Shown piece by piece: positions 7,090-13,902 of a stretch of 16,075 bases of DNA; position 1 is the first letter of the stretch; the number at the start of each line of letters is the position of its first letter. This DNA comes from Deltaproteobacteria bacterium (lineage in GTDB: Bacteria > Desulfobacterota > Desulfobacteria > Desulfobacterales > C00003060). The stretch is from assembly GCA_019309245.1 (NCBI GenBank), contig JAFDGP010000022.1:1-16075 (forward strand), written 5' to 3'. Below the pieces are notes generated by a model. It was not told the origin of the DNA. It did not search any database and was given only the letters and a program-made list of their open reading frames with translations. The translations under genes were made by a program, and so were the position numbers.

Positions 7090-8049
7090 TCAGCCCGGAT
7101 CTTTCGGATGGCTTTGAAAATAGACAGCCCCCTGTCTTTCGACCCGGTGGATCTTACCCATCGCAAGCAATGCATTGACCCCTTGGGTAATCTCGCTCTT
7201 AGAAGTGCCCAGGGCTGAAGAAAGATCTTCCAAGGTGCATGGACGGCGTGAGAGAATATTCAGCAGGTCCCGGTCACGGCAGGGCCGTGTTTGTCCTGTG
7301 GAAGTCCGTTGAAACGGAGCCACCACCTCGGCCTTGTCGCCGAGCAGGTCACAAAGCCGGAGCATCTGCTCCCGGGATACCGGCCGCACAGAGGCCTCGG
7401 CCGGGGGACGCACCGCGGTGTTGATATGCACCCTGTCCGGATTGATGCGATCAATCCAGCGCCTGAATCCTTCGGCCTGCTTTTCGGTGTCATTGATCCC
7501 CTTGATCACAAAGATCTCCAACCACAACCCTCCAGCAAACCGTTTACGAAAGGCGATGAGTCCCTTGACCATGGTGTCGAAGGCAATCGCCGGATGGGGA
7601 CGGTTGATGTCCTGAAATCCCGTTTCGTCACAGGCGTCCAGGGACGGAAGAACCACATCGGCTTCCAAAAGGGCGTCACAAACATCCGGGTCTCCCAACA
7701 GGGAGCCGTTGGTCAACACGGCCACGGGGATGCGGGTGTGTGCCTTAATACGGCGGATCAGCACGCCGATTTGGTCATTGAGTGTGGGCTCGCCGGAGCC
7801 TCCCAGGGTGATATAGTCGGGATGCACACCCTTTTCGAGCCGAACCAGGAGTTGATCCAGAAGGCGTTGCGGGGAAACATAAGCCTGCCGGGTGACAGTG
7901 GGGTTTTGTGTACGGCCCAGTTGGCAGTAGATGCAGTCGTAGGAGCACGTCTTAAAAGGAACCAGGTCCAGTCCCAATGACCGTCCTAGCCTTCGCGACG
8001 GCACCGGGCCGTAGATCAACCGATGTCTTGTGTCCGAAGTCTTTATCAT
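7090..8049 (-). CDS. Radical SAM protein of the COG0731 (TYW1-like) group with C-terminal winged helix
   Basis: A 319-residue enzyme. The SAM-cleaving [4Fe-4S] site is C35, C39 and C42 (CSYDCIYC), preceded by the family hallmark GPVPSRRLGRSLGLDLVPFKT. The SAM-binding GGSGEPTL follows at 83-90. The C-terminal 60 residues or so (DLLNILSRRPCTLEDLSSALGTSKSEITQGVNAL without a break, then a wing) look like a winged helix that could bind nucleic acid or sense a ligand. COG0731 members in bacteria have no settled reaction; some are listed as wybutosine-synthesis-like, but tRNA wybutosine is not made by bacteria of this type. The Shine-Dalgarno before the ATG is poor, 49 bases after DUF134, so translation may depend on the upstream gene. 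Its place between DUF134 and Mrp suggests a redox or cofactor-related role. Confidence 0.85.
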   Translation of the reverse strand: MIKTSDTRHRLIYGPVPSRRLGRSLGLDLVPFKTCSYDCIYCQLGRTQNPTVTRQAYVSPQRLLDQLLVRLEKGVHPDYITLGGSGEPTLNDQIGVLIRRIKAHTRIPVAVLTNGSLLGDPDVCDALLEADVVLPSLDACDETGFQDINRPHPAIAFDTMVKGLIAFRKRFAGGLWLEIFVIKGINDTEKQAEGFRRWIDRINPDRVHINTAVRPPAEASVRPVSREQMLRLCDLLGDKAEVVAPFQRTSTGQTRPCRDRDLLNILSRRPCTLEDLSSALGTSKSEITQGVNALLAMGKIHRVERQGAVYFQSHPKDPG

Positions 8050-8098
8050 TCAAAGGTCTCGACTTGACGTGCGATGGCACAAGGTCCGGGGTGACTGC

Positions 8099-8524
8099 TC
8101 AGCCCCTTTTGCCCATACGATGGAAATGCTCGCTCCCGCAAGCCGGACATTTCTCGGGACGCCCGGTGGCCGGGGGTTCGAACCATCGATGCCGGCAGCC
8201 ATCGCAGAAAAAGGGACGCCCGGCCGAGGGGTCAACGCGCCTGTAGTGGCCGCCTTCCACATGGATCGCCTTGCCGTGAATCAGCGCGTCGGCCACCGCC
8301 CTTCGTGCCTGTTCCACGATTCGGCCGAACGTGGCCCGTGACACCCCCATCAGCACGCCGGCCTGTTCATGTGACATACCCTCAAAGTCGGCAAGGCGAA
8401 GGGCCTCCAGACCGTCAACGGTGAGTTGAACTTCCTCCAGATCCACCATGGGAATTCCCCTGGGCTTAAAGTAGTCTGATTTTGGATCCACAACCACCAG
8501 CCGACTTTTGGGCGGACGGACCAT
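8099..8524 (-). CDS. DUF134 (UPF0251) helix-turn-helix regulator with zinc ribbon
   Basis: A 141-residue protein. The N-terminal RPPKSRLVV segment and the sigma-70 region-4-like helix-turn-helix (LTVDGLEALRLADFEGMS, about 34-51, and QAGVLMGVSRATFGRIVEQARR, about 54-75) are the DUF134 signature. The C-terminus adds a zinc ribbon, C107-x2-C110 and C126-x2-C129. DUF134 proteins are predicted DNA-binding regulators and are frequently encoded next to NifX/NifB-like and Mrp ATPase genes in anaerobes; here Mrp is present but no NifX-like gene is visible. The ATG at 8524 is preceded by an eight-G run that serves, if anything does, as Shine-Dalgarno. Only 35 bases separate it from the YcaO-1 stop, so the two may be co-transcribed. 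It is a candidate regulator of the surrounding cluster, an inference. Confidence 0.88.
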   Translation of the reverse strand: MVRPPKSRLVVVDPKSDYFKPRGIPMVDLEEVQLTVDGLEALRLADFEGMSHEQAGVLMGVSRATFGRIVEQARRAVADALIHGKAIHVEGGHYRRVDPSAGRPFFCDGCRHRWFEPPATGRPEKCPACGSEHFHRMGKRG

Positions 8525-8559
8525 AAGACCCCCCCCAATTTTGAGTATATGCTAAAAAC

Positions 8560-10275
8560 TTAGAAGGCCCAGCCTCTCTTGTCAAGCGAGGGTTTTACAA
8601 AATGGGCGAATTGTCTCAGGCTCAGGCTTGAAAAGGGGTCGAGCTCGGCCGACATCTCAAGCCCCGGGACCAGGGCTTTGACCACCGGGATGTCCAGGTC
8701 GGAGCGGGTCAGGTCCACATAGACCGGATAAAAACCGTTTTCGATCAGCAGCCTCTCCAGCCGTTCCAGATCCCCGGATGTGCTGCCGGTGGAATAGTTC
8801 GGCAGATCCGAGGGCCTCAGGGTTTTCAACCCCTTTGGGCAAGGCGCCGGCCGGAACCAGGACGCATGATACGGCAGCTCCAGCAGGGCCGAAACCGCCG
8901 CCCTTGCACCGTTGAGATGTGCAGCACAGCCCTTGAGGACGTTCCCATTCGGGCCTTGAAGAAATGCCTTGTAGCACGGGACCCCAAACTCGGTGGTCAA
9001 GTCCAGAAATTGGACCGCCACGCTCTGAGCCTGTGCCCGGTCCAAGAGGCCGCGTACCCCGGGGCCTTTAGGCTCCAGCATAAAACAGCGTTCCGGGACA
9101 AACGGAATCAACCTTTCAGCGTCCCTTTCGATCACTTCCAGCAGGGCGTGCAACTTGGCCTGATCCAGGGTATTGCCTGCTGCCAGGCCCGTAGACGACA
9201 GGCCGCTTGTCAAACAGATCTCATCCAGGTTGCAAAAAAGGAAGACAAGCTGGGCCGGCAGCAAGATCGAATGGGTGCCCGACGGCCCCCGGCGATGCCC
9301 ACGGATCCAATACAAGGGTTCATTGTTGTAGGGGACCTCAAGCCGCAGTTCATTGGGGTTCAGCGCCGGGGAGGCCGCTGTGTTGACCTCTTGAAACCGC
9401 CCATGGACCAGCGTATGTCCATGTTTATAGCAAAGGGCACGGTCTTTTTGAAAACTGGCCCAGGACGATATCCGTTCTGCAACCTCCATGAGACACGAGA
9501 CCCGGGCGGCTTCGGGAGCCAGTCCCTTGCCGTAACTGGTCTGCAGGCCGCACAGCTCATAATGGTTGCGCCCCATGTTGACACATACATGAAAAGGCCA
9601 TGACATCTGCAGGGAAAAGGGGCTGAAGCCGGCGGGATGTTGCGTGAGACGGCCGAGAGGGACCCCCAGGCGTTCCAACCGGGCCAGAACCCGCCGGCAG
9701 GTCTGCTCGGCAGGGATCCGGTCCTCCTTCCGGTCCAGAGCACCCGGCGGACCGCCCAAGGGCATGTCCTTGATCGAGACAACCTGGTTTTCCCATTTCT
9801 CCAGCGCACTGGTTTCGACCGGAATCGGGTATTCCCACTGCTCAGGTGGCGGCATGGTGTTGTGTCTGAGGAGATTGTCGGACAGGATCCGGATCCAGTA
9901 GTCTGTGGCCTCCGGGTTATGTCGCCGGGACCACTTGATATAAATCAACGGCGTATAGTCGGCAAGACGGTCCACGGAGACGCCCTGGAATCGCCCGGCT
10001 AAACCCTGCAGCCTGGGATTCAGAACACAGGTTTCATACATCAGAGCCAACAGGTGGAAGTCGGCCTCCCGACTTGCCTCCTGGATCAGGTGTTGGGTCA
10101 GATTCGGTCCGAACGTGCCCGCCATGTGCAACAGGACCTTATGCAGGTACTCATCATAGGGATATGCCTTTAAGGCGTTGAGCCCATCGTCAAAATTCAT
10201 CGGCTCTGCGGGTACGGGGGCAAACCAGCCCGTTCCCAGTTCGGTGCCCTGGTGTTCCAGTTCGTAACGGATCAT
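8560..10275 (-). CDS. YcaO-domain protein with long N-terminal extension (YcaO-1)
   Basis: A 571-residue protein from the ATG at 10275. About 190 N-terminal residues form a mostly helical domain I do not recognise. The rest is a YcaO domain, the ATP-dependent fold that activates amide backbones for azoline or thioamide formation. Visible are YGKG (248-251), SCLMEVAER (260-268, SxxxExxER), GLAAGNT (363-369) and LLEVIERDA (378-386). The RxxxE motif near 458-462 reads RAAVS, and the usual TLEEA reads TLDQA, so the nucleotide site departs from the canonical one. There is no C-terminal proline-rich tail, as azoline-forming YcaOs have. A start at 10404 would add 43 residues, but it has no ribosome-binding site and would span a good promoter; GGAA lies six bases before 10275. 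It is divergent from the ykgJ-radical SAM operon and upstream of DUF134. The substrate is unknown. Confidence 0.85.
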   Translation of the reverse strand: MIRYELEHQGTELGTGWFAPVPAEPMNFDDGLNALKAYPYDEYLHKVLLHMAGTFGPNLTQHLIQEASREADFHLLALMYETCVLNPRLQGLAGRFQGVSVDRLADYTPLIYIKWSRRHNPEATDYWIRILSDNLLRHNTMPPPEQWEYPIPVETSALEKWENQVVSIKDMPLGGPPGALDRKEDRIPAEQTCRRVLARLERLGVPLGRLTQHPAGFSPFSLQMSWPFHVCVNMGRNHYELCGLQTSYGKGLAPEAARVSCLMEVAERISSWASFQKDRALCYKHGHTLVHGRFQEVNTAASPALNPNELRLEVPYNNEPLYWIRGHRRGPSGTHSILLPAQLVFLFCNLDEICLTSGLSSTGLAAGNTLDQAKLHALLEVIERDAERLIPFVPERCFMLEPKGPGVRGLLDRAQAQSVAVQFLDLTTEFGVPCYKAFLQGPNGNVLKGCAAHLNGARAAVSALLELPYHASWFRPAPCPKGLKTLRPSDLPNYSTGSTSGDLERLERLLIENGFYPVYVDLTRSDLDIPVVKALVPGLEMSAELDPFSSLSLRQFAHFVKPSLDKRGWAF

Positions 10276-10364
10276 GGCTGTTCCAACCGGGCTGACGGCA
10301 TCGTGGCTTGCGGCAATTCGCTTTTTTTGTGAGTTTTCATGACGAACGAACTTGTGTTGTCGAC

Positions 10365-10397
10365 CTACTGGGTAGAGTAGACGGGTCAGGATGTCAA
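10365..10397 (-). promoter_or_regulatory. Candidate sigma-70 promoter and operator for YcaO-1
   Basis: On the minus strand a perfect TTGACA (10397-10392) is followed after 17 bases by a poor TACCCA (10374-10369). The palindrome CTACT-N6-AGTAG (10365-10380) covers the -10 and start region, which suggests a repressor or activator site. Its location supports translation from 10275 rather than 10404. Confidence 0.4.
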
Positions 10398-10437
10398 GCC
10401 TCATCTGTTTTTGGGCAGTTAGGCTCGGCCTTGCCGG

Positions 10438-10467
10438 TTGACAGCCGTTATGCCGTCTTGCTATAAA
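10438..10467 (+). promoter_or_regulatory. Strong sigma-70 promoter of the ykgJ-radical SAM operon
   Basis: TTGACA (10438-10443), an 18-base spacer and TATAAA (10462-10467), with TGC directly before the -10 (extended -10). Transcription would start near 10474. The leader of about 82 bases holds the perfect palindrome TGGGATCCCA (10481-10490), an AAGAG/CTCTT hairpin (10492-10506) and a TGCCGG/CCGGCA inverted repeat (10511-10539) just before the ribosome-binding site. Confidence 0.75.
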
Positions 10468-10510
10468 ACACCATTATTTATGGGATCCCAAAAGAGGTTT
10501 TCTCTTAAAA

Positions 10511-10545
10511 TGCCGGATTGCGCCATGTCAAAACCGGCAAGGAGG
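10511..10545 (+). promoter_or_regulatory. Inverted repeat abutting the ykgJ ribosome-binding site
   Basis: TGCCGG (10511-10516) pairs with CCGGCA (10534-10539) across 17 bases. The Shine-Dalgarno GGAGG begins at 10541, one base after the stem is over, so folding could limit ribosome access. GGAGG to ATG is ten bases, longer than usual. Confidence 0.35.
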
Positions 10546-10555
10546 CCGTTGTTGT

Positions 10556-11197
10556 ATGTTGGACTTTTCCAAGACCTTTGAACGCTATAAAGCCCTGGTT
10601 CAAGAGGTGGACAAGATCTTTTCCGGCATGCAGGCATCGCACGGCGATTGCGTGCGCTGCGATGTCCGTTGTTCCGACTGTTGTCACGCCGTGTTTGATG
10701 TCACCTTGATTGAAGCGGTGTTCATCAATCATCATTTCAACCGGCTTGCCGAAAAGGACCGCGAGCGGATCCTGGAGCGGGCTGAAACAGCGGATCGGAA
10801 ATACTATCAGATCAAACGCAGGCTCAAAAAGATGTATGTAGACCAAGGCCAATCCCCTGATCAAGTCTTTTCCCAGTTGGCCCGGGAACGGGTCCGATGC
10901 CCATTGCTCAACGAGGACTCGCTGTGTGACTTGTATGTTTACAGGCCCATTACCTGCAGGGTGTACGGTATTCCCACCGCCATCGGAGGCAAGGCCCACA
11001 TCTGCGAAAAAGCGGCCTTTAAGTCAGGAGTTGCTTACCCCACAGTAAACCTGGATAGGATGAATGATCGTCTTTTTGAGCTTTCCCGCGCATTACTCGA
11101 AGAAATTGGGTCGAAAAACCCAAAGCTGTGCATGAGCCTGGTTCCTCCGTCGGCGGCGTTGATGACCGACTATGATGAAAAATATCTTGGTGTGTAG
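10556..11197 (+). CDS. YkgJ-family cysteine-cluster (CxxCxxCC-type) protein
   Basis: A 213-residue soluble protein. The first cysteine group, C32, C35, C39, C42 and C43 (CVRCDVRCSDCCH), and the second, CPLLNEDSLCDLYVYRPITC (about 114-133), are arranged as in the YkgJ/PF03692 family. These proteins are predicted to bind zinc or an iron-sulfur cluster; the same domain occurs in the flagellin lysine methylase FliB, so a link with protein methylation has precedent. A third cysteine (HICEK) follows the second group. Between the groups lies a basic, probably helical stretch (about 60-105). It is the first gene of the four-gene operon, with a strong promoter upstream and 13 bases to the next gene. 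A direct function cannot be assigned; electron transfer to, or metal or substrate binding for, the radical SAM partner is my guess. Confidence 0.8.
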   Translation: MLDFSKTFERYKALVQEVDKIFSGMQASHGDCVRCDVRCSDCCHAVFDVTLIEAVFINHHFNRLAEKDRERILERAETADRKYYQIKRRLKKMYVDQGQSPDQVFSQLARERVRCPLLNEDSLCDLYVYRPITCRVYGIPTAIGGKAHICEKAAFKSGVAYPTVNLDRMNDRLFELSRALLEEIGSKNPKLCMSLVPPSAALMTDYDEKYLGV

Positions 11198-11210
11198 ATG
11201 AGGAGCTGCC

Positions 11211-11561
11211 ATGAGCCGCAAACTCTCACCTGAAGAGGAACAACGCAAGAAGTTCATTTTTGACAGCATGTCGCCCAGACGACAAAAGCATATCCTGAAG
11301 AAAACGGGCTATGATAACTGGGACCCCTTTATCGAGCCGAAAGATCCCATCGACATCCGAAAAGACAAAACAGATCGCACCGCCCTGGAATTGGCGAGAG
11401 AGTTTCTGGCATCCTGGGGCCGGGATGATTATAGTAACGCTTTCGGCCAGGGTGTCTGGGAGATGTGCCTGGGGATGATTAACGATGATGATCGGTATCG
11501 CGGCATGTATGAATTTTCGTGCTGGTACCGCGAACTGCTGAAAAAGCATGACCTGGCATGA
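11211..11561 (+). CDS. Small protein of unknown function, second gene of the operon
   Basis: A 116-residue acidic-basic protein that I do not recognise. It has no signal peptide, membrane segment or metal-binding motif. The first 50 residues are highly charged (SPEEEQRKKFIFDSMSPRR, then a KKTGYDNWDPF segment), and the C-terminal half (TALELAREFLASWG, FGQGVWEMCLGM, YEFSCWYRELLKK) looks helical and aromatic, with only two cysteines (C86 and C104). The Shine-Dalgarno AGGAG lies five bases before the ATG, a strong signal, so it is clearly translated. It is 13 bases downstream of ykgJ and 13 bases before the radical SAM gene. Its size and position between modification-enzyme genes make it a candidate substrate, carrier or adaptor. 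It does not resemble a usual RiPP precursor, having no Cys/Ser/Thr-rich C-terminal core. Confidence 0.8.
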   Translation: MSRKLSPEEEQRKKFIFDSMSPRRQKHILKKTGYDNWDPFIEPKDPIDIRKDKTDRTALELAREFLASWGRDDYSNAFGQGVWEMCLGMINDDDRYRGMYEFSCWYRELLKKHDLA

Positions 11562-11574
11562 TCGGAGATCGCGC

Positions 11575-13899
11575 GTGTTCATGCCGGCCCATATCCTTTT
11601 TGTTCATGTCAACCGCCTTGCTCCACGCCGATCGCCTGACACGATTCCCATCTCAGCAGCCTCCATCCTGGCGTACTTGAACGCCCACGGATTTTCCGGC
11701 AACATTCTGGGCGATTTTGCCGATGCCCCTCTCCATCCCCGGGAGCTGGCCGGAGTAATCCGCGCCCAGCGCCCCGTAGTCCTGGGGTTTACTGCGTACC
11801 AGGAAAATATGGAGCAGATCAGGCTTTGGGCGCGGCTGGCCAAAAAGGTCGCCCCAGAGATCAAGGTGGTCCTGGGCGGTCCGCAGGCGACCTTCATGCC
11901 GGCGGAGGCCTTGCTCCAGATGCCGGAGGTGGATTTCCTGTGTCGCGGCGAAGGTGAGCAGGTCATGCTCGGCCTGGTAAAGGCCCTGGTGCAGGGCGCG
12001 GATCCGGCGGCCGTTGCCGGGGTGTGCATGTGTCGTGAGGGGGAGACCCTGGAAACCGGCTTTGTTTCGGGGCCCAAGAATCTGGATCTCTATCCCTCGC
12101 CCTACCTGACCGGTTTGATCGACTTGCGGCATAAACAGCGGGCTATTTTACTGACCTCCCGGGGATGTGCCTATGATTGCGCCTTTTGTTATACACCGAA
12201 GGCCAGTCGAAAGACAGTTCGGTATTTTTCGGTGGAGCGCATTATCGAAGAAATGCAGTATCTCAAAGCCCACGGCGTTTCAGCCTTTTGGTTTGCAGAT
12301 ACGAATTTTTCGGTTTCTCGAAAGAGGCTGGTCACGTTTCTTGAAGCCGTTATCAGGGATGTCCCGGACATCAGCTTCTGGTGTCAAACCCGTTACGATC
12401 TCATGGACAGGGAATTGCTCGCATTGCTGAAACAGGCGGGGGCCGAGAGTGTGGCTTACGGCCTGGAATCCGCAAACCCATCGGTGTTGGAACGGATCAA
12501 CAAGCCCATTGATCTGGACAGGCTCTCGGCGGTGATCCGGCTGACCCAGCAAGTCGGGATTCGGGTGGAGCTTTTCAGCATGTTCGGATTGCCGGGAGAG
12601 ACCTTCGAACAGGCCTTGGCAACGCTTTCGTTTGTCCAGGCGAACAGGGTGGCGGTGGAGGGTAACTCTATTTCACAACAGGTCCACCTGTTTTTCGGAA
12701 CCCCGATGGCCCTTGAACCGGAGACTTACGGGATCCGCCTCCTGCCCCGGACCCGACCCGCTTATATGAGCGCATGCCGGGACTTTGAGACCGATGCCAT
12801 GTCTGCAGAGGAAATCCGTCGGGTCAGCCTGATATGGCGCCTGAATCGGGCGGATTTCAAGAAAGACATCAAGCAAGGGCAAAACCTCTTCCGCCGCGCG
12901 GCGTTTTTGACGCGACACCATGACCTGCTGGCGGACCGGGCAGAAGCAACGTGTTTTCTGGCCGAGATTTACCTGCGTTTGGAGGAATACGAGGCTGCCG
13001 CCGTACAGATGGAGGCGCTGGAAAGCCGGTTCGGTGGCGATCCCGCCGTACAGGAGTTTTTGCAGGGAACGTTCATATGTTTTGCGCTCAGCAATCGCCG
13101 GGCCCAAGCGCAGATGAGGGTGATTTTTGACTGCCAGGGCTCGGTGGCGGGAAGGGTGATTGCGCCGACATGTGGCCGATTCCAGGAGGCCGTTCTTGGA
13201 GAAAGCCGCCTGGTGCCGGGTTTCTCCGAACAAATGGTGGGACTGGCCCCCGGGGACTCCACCCGATTCGAGGTCTCTTTTCCATCGGACTACGAGGAGA
13301 AAGAAGTGGCGGGAAAGACTGTGACTTTTCGCGTGCACGTGTATGCGGTCCTGGAACCGGTTGCTGTGGAACGCTATGAAAGGATTGCTCAACTGGGGAT
13401 ACAAAATGCCTACCCGTTGGAAGACCTGGAGGAATTGAGGCAGCACAATATCAACCTGTATTATATGGCGGTCAACAGTGCGGTGGGGCGCGGGCTGGTC
13501 CCGCAGTTTCCGGATGCCTTGATGTTGATCAACTTGTACCTTAAACTGGGTTTCGTGGAACGGGCGGTTGCCCTGGTGGGACAGTTTCCCGAAGACCCCG
13601 GCCTCATGGGCCGAATTGCCCATGTGTTCTTCATTAACGGGCGTCCAAGAGAGGCCCTGGAATTTCTGGACAGCGCCGGCCAGTTCGGTGACCGAGAAGA
13701 CATGCTTCGGGCCCAGGCCCTTTATGATCTGGGCCGCTTCGAAGAGGCAGAGGCCCTTGTCGGCGCTTTGGGTTCGGCCCGTCATGTGCCGCTTGCACAA
13801 CTGCGCGTTGCGCTGGCCGAAAGACTCTCTTTGCCTTTGGAGACCTATTTGGAAAGGCAGGAGGCCTTGCTGGACGCCAGAGCCAACGCAATGCTTTAG
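11575..13899 (+). CDS. B12-binding radical SAM protein fused to an FKBP/trigger-factor-like domain between TPR-like repeats
   Basis: A 774-residue multidomain protein. Residues 5-150 are a cobalamin-binding Rossmann domain; GGPQATFMPAE and DFLCRGEGEQ are its conserved features, though the DxHxxG base-off motif is absent. The radical SAM domain follows, with C198, C202 and C205 (CAYDCAFC) and GLESANPSVLERINKP. After about residue 430 come helical TPR-like segments (about 455-500). Residues 513-596 match the trigger factor FKBP-type peptidyl-prolyl isomerase: LGESRLVPGFSEQMVGLAPG, VSFPSDYEE, and GKTVTFRVHVYAV. TPR-like helices resume from about 621 to 751. Class-B enzymes of this sort methylate unactivated carbon. 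The GTG at 11575 is preferred because GGAGA lies six bases before it; ATG at 11581 would be twelve away, and the ATG at 11548 overlaps the previous gene. The isomerase domain suggests a protein or peptide substrate. Confidence 0.88.
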   Translation: MFMPAHILFVHVNRLAPRRSPDTIPISAASILAYLNAHGFSGNILGDFADAPLHPRELAGVIRAQRPVVLGFTAYQENMEQIRLWARLAKKVAPEIKVVLGGPQATFMPAEALLQMPEVDFLCRGEGEQVMLGLVKALVQGADPAAVAGVCMCREGETLETGFVSGPKNLDLYPSPYLTGLIDLRHKQRAILLTSRGCAYDCAFCYTPKASRKTVRYFSVERIIEEMQYLKAHGVSAFWFADTNFSVSRKRLVTFLEAVIRDVPDISFWCQTRYDLMDRELLALLKQAGAESVAYGLESANPSVLERINKPIDLDRLSAVIRLTQQVGIRVELFSMFGLPGETFEQALATLSFVQANRVAVEGNSISQQVHLFFGTPMALEPETYGIRLLPRTRPAYMSACRDFETDAMSAEEIRRVSLIWRLNRADFKKDIKQGQNLFRRAAFLTRHHDLLADRAEATCFLAEIYLRLEEYEAAAVQMEALESRFGGDPAVQEFLQGTFICFALSNRRAQAQMRVIFDCQGSVAGRVIAPTCGRFQEAVLGESRLVPGFSEQMVGLAPGDSTRFEVSFPSDYEEKEVAGKTVTFRVHVYAVLEPVAVERYERIAQLGIQNAYPLEDLEELRQHNINLYYMAVNSAVGRGLVPQFPDALMLINLYLKLGFVERAVALVGQFPEDPGLMGRIAHVFFINGRPREALEFLDSAGQFGDREDMLRAQALYDLGRFEEAEALVGALGSARHVPLAQLRVALAERLSLPLETYLERQEALLDARANAML

Positions 13900-13902
13900 G
13901 CC

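Noticed and set aside
10276..10404. N-terminal extension of YcaO-1 from the ATG at 10404
   Set aside because: No ribosome-binding site, no family-like sequence, and a TTGACA promoter element inside it; the ATG at 10275 is preferred.
10405..10555. Short RiPP precursor gene between YcaO-1 and ykgJ
   Set aside because: No open frame with a Shine-Dalgarno was found; the space is occupied by promoters and palindromes.
11548..11574. Earlier ATG for the radical SAM-FKBP gene
   Set aside because: It overlaps the preceding gene and lacks a Shine-Dalgarno, whereas GGAGA is six bases before the GTG at 11575.
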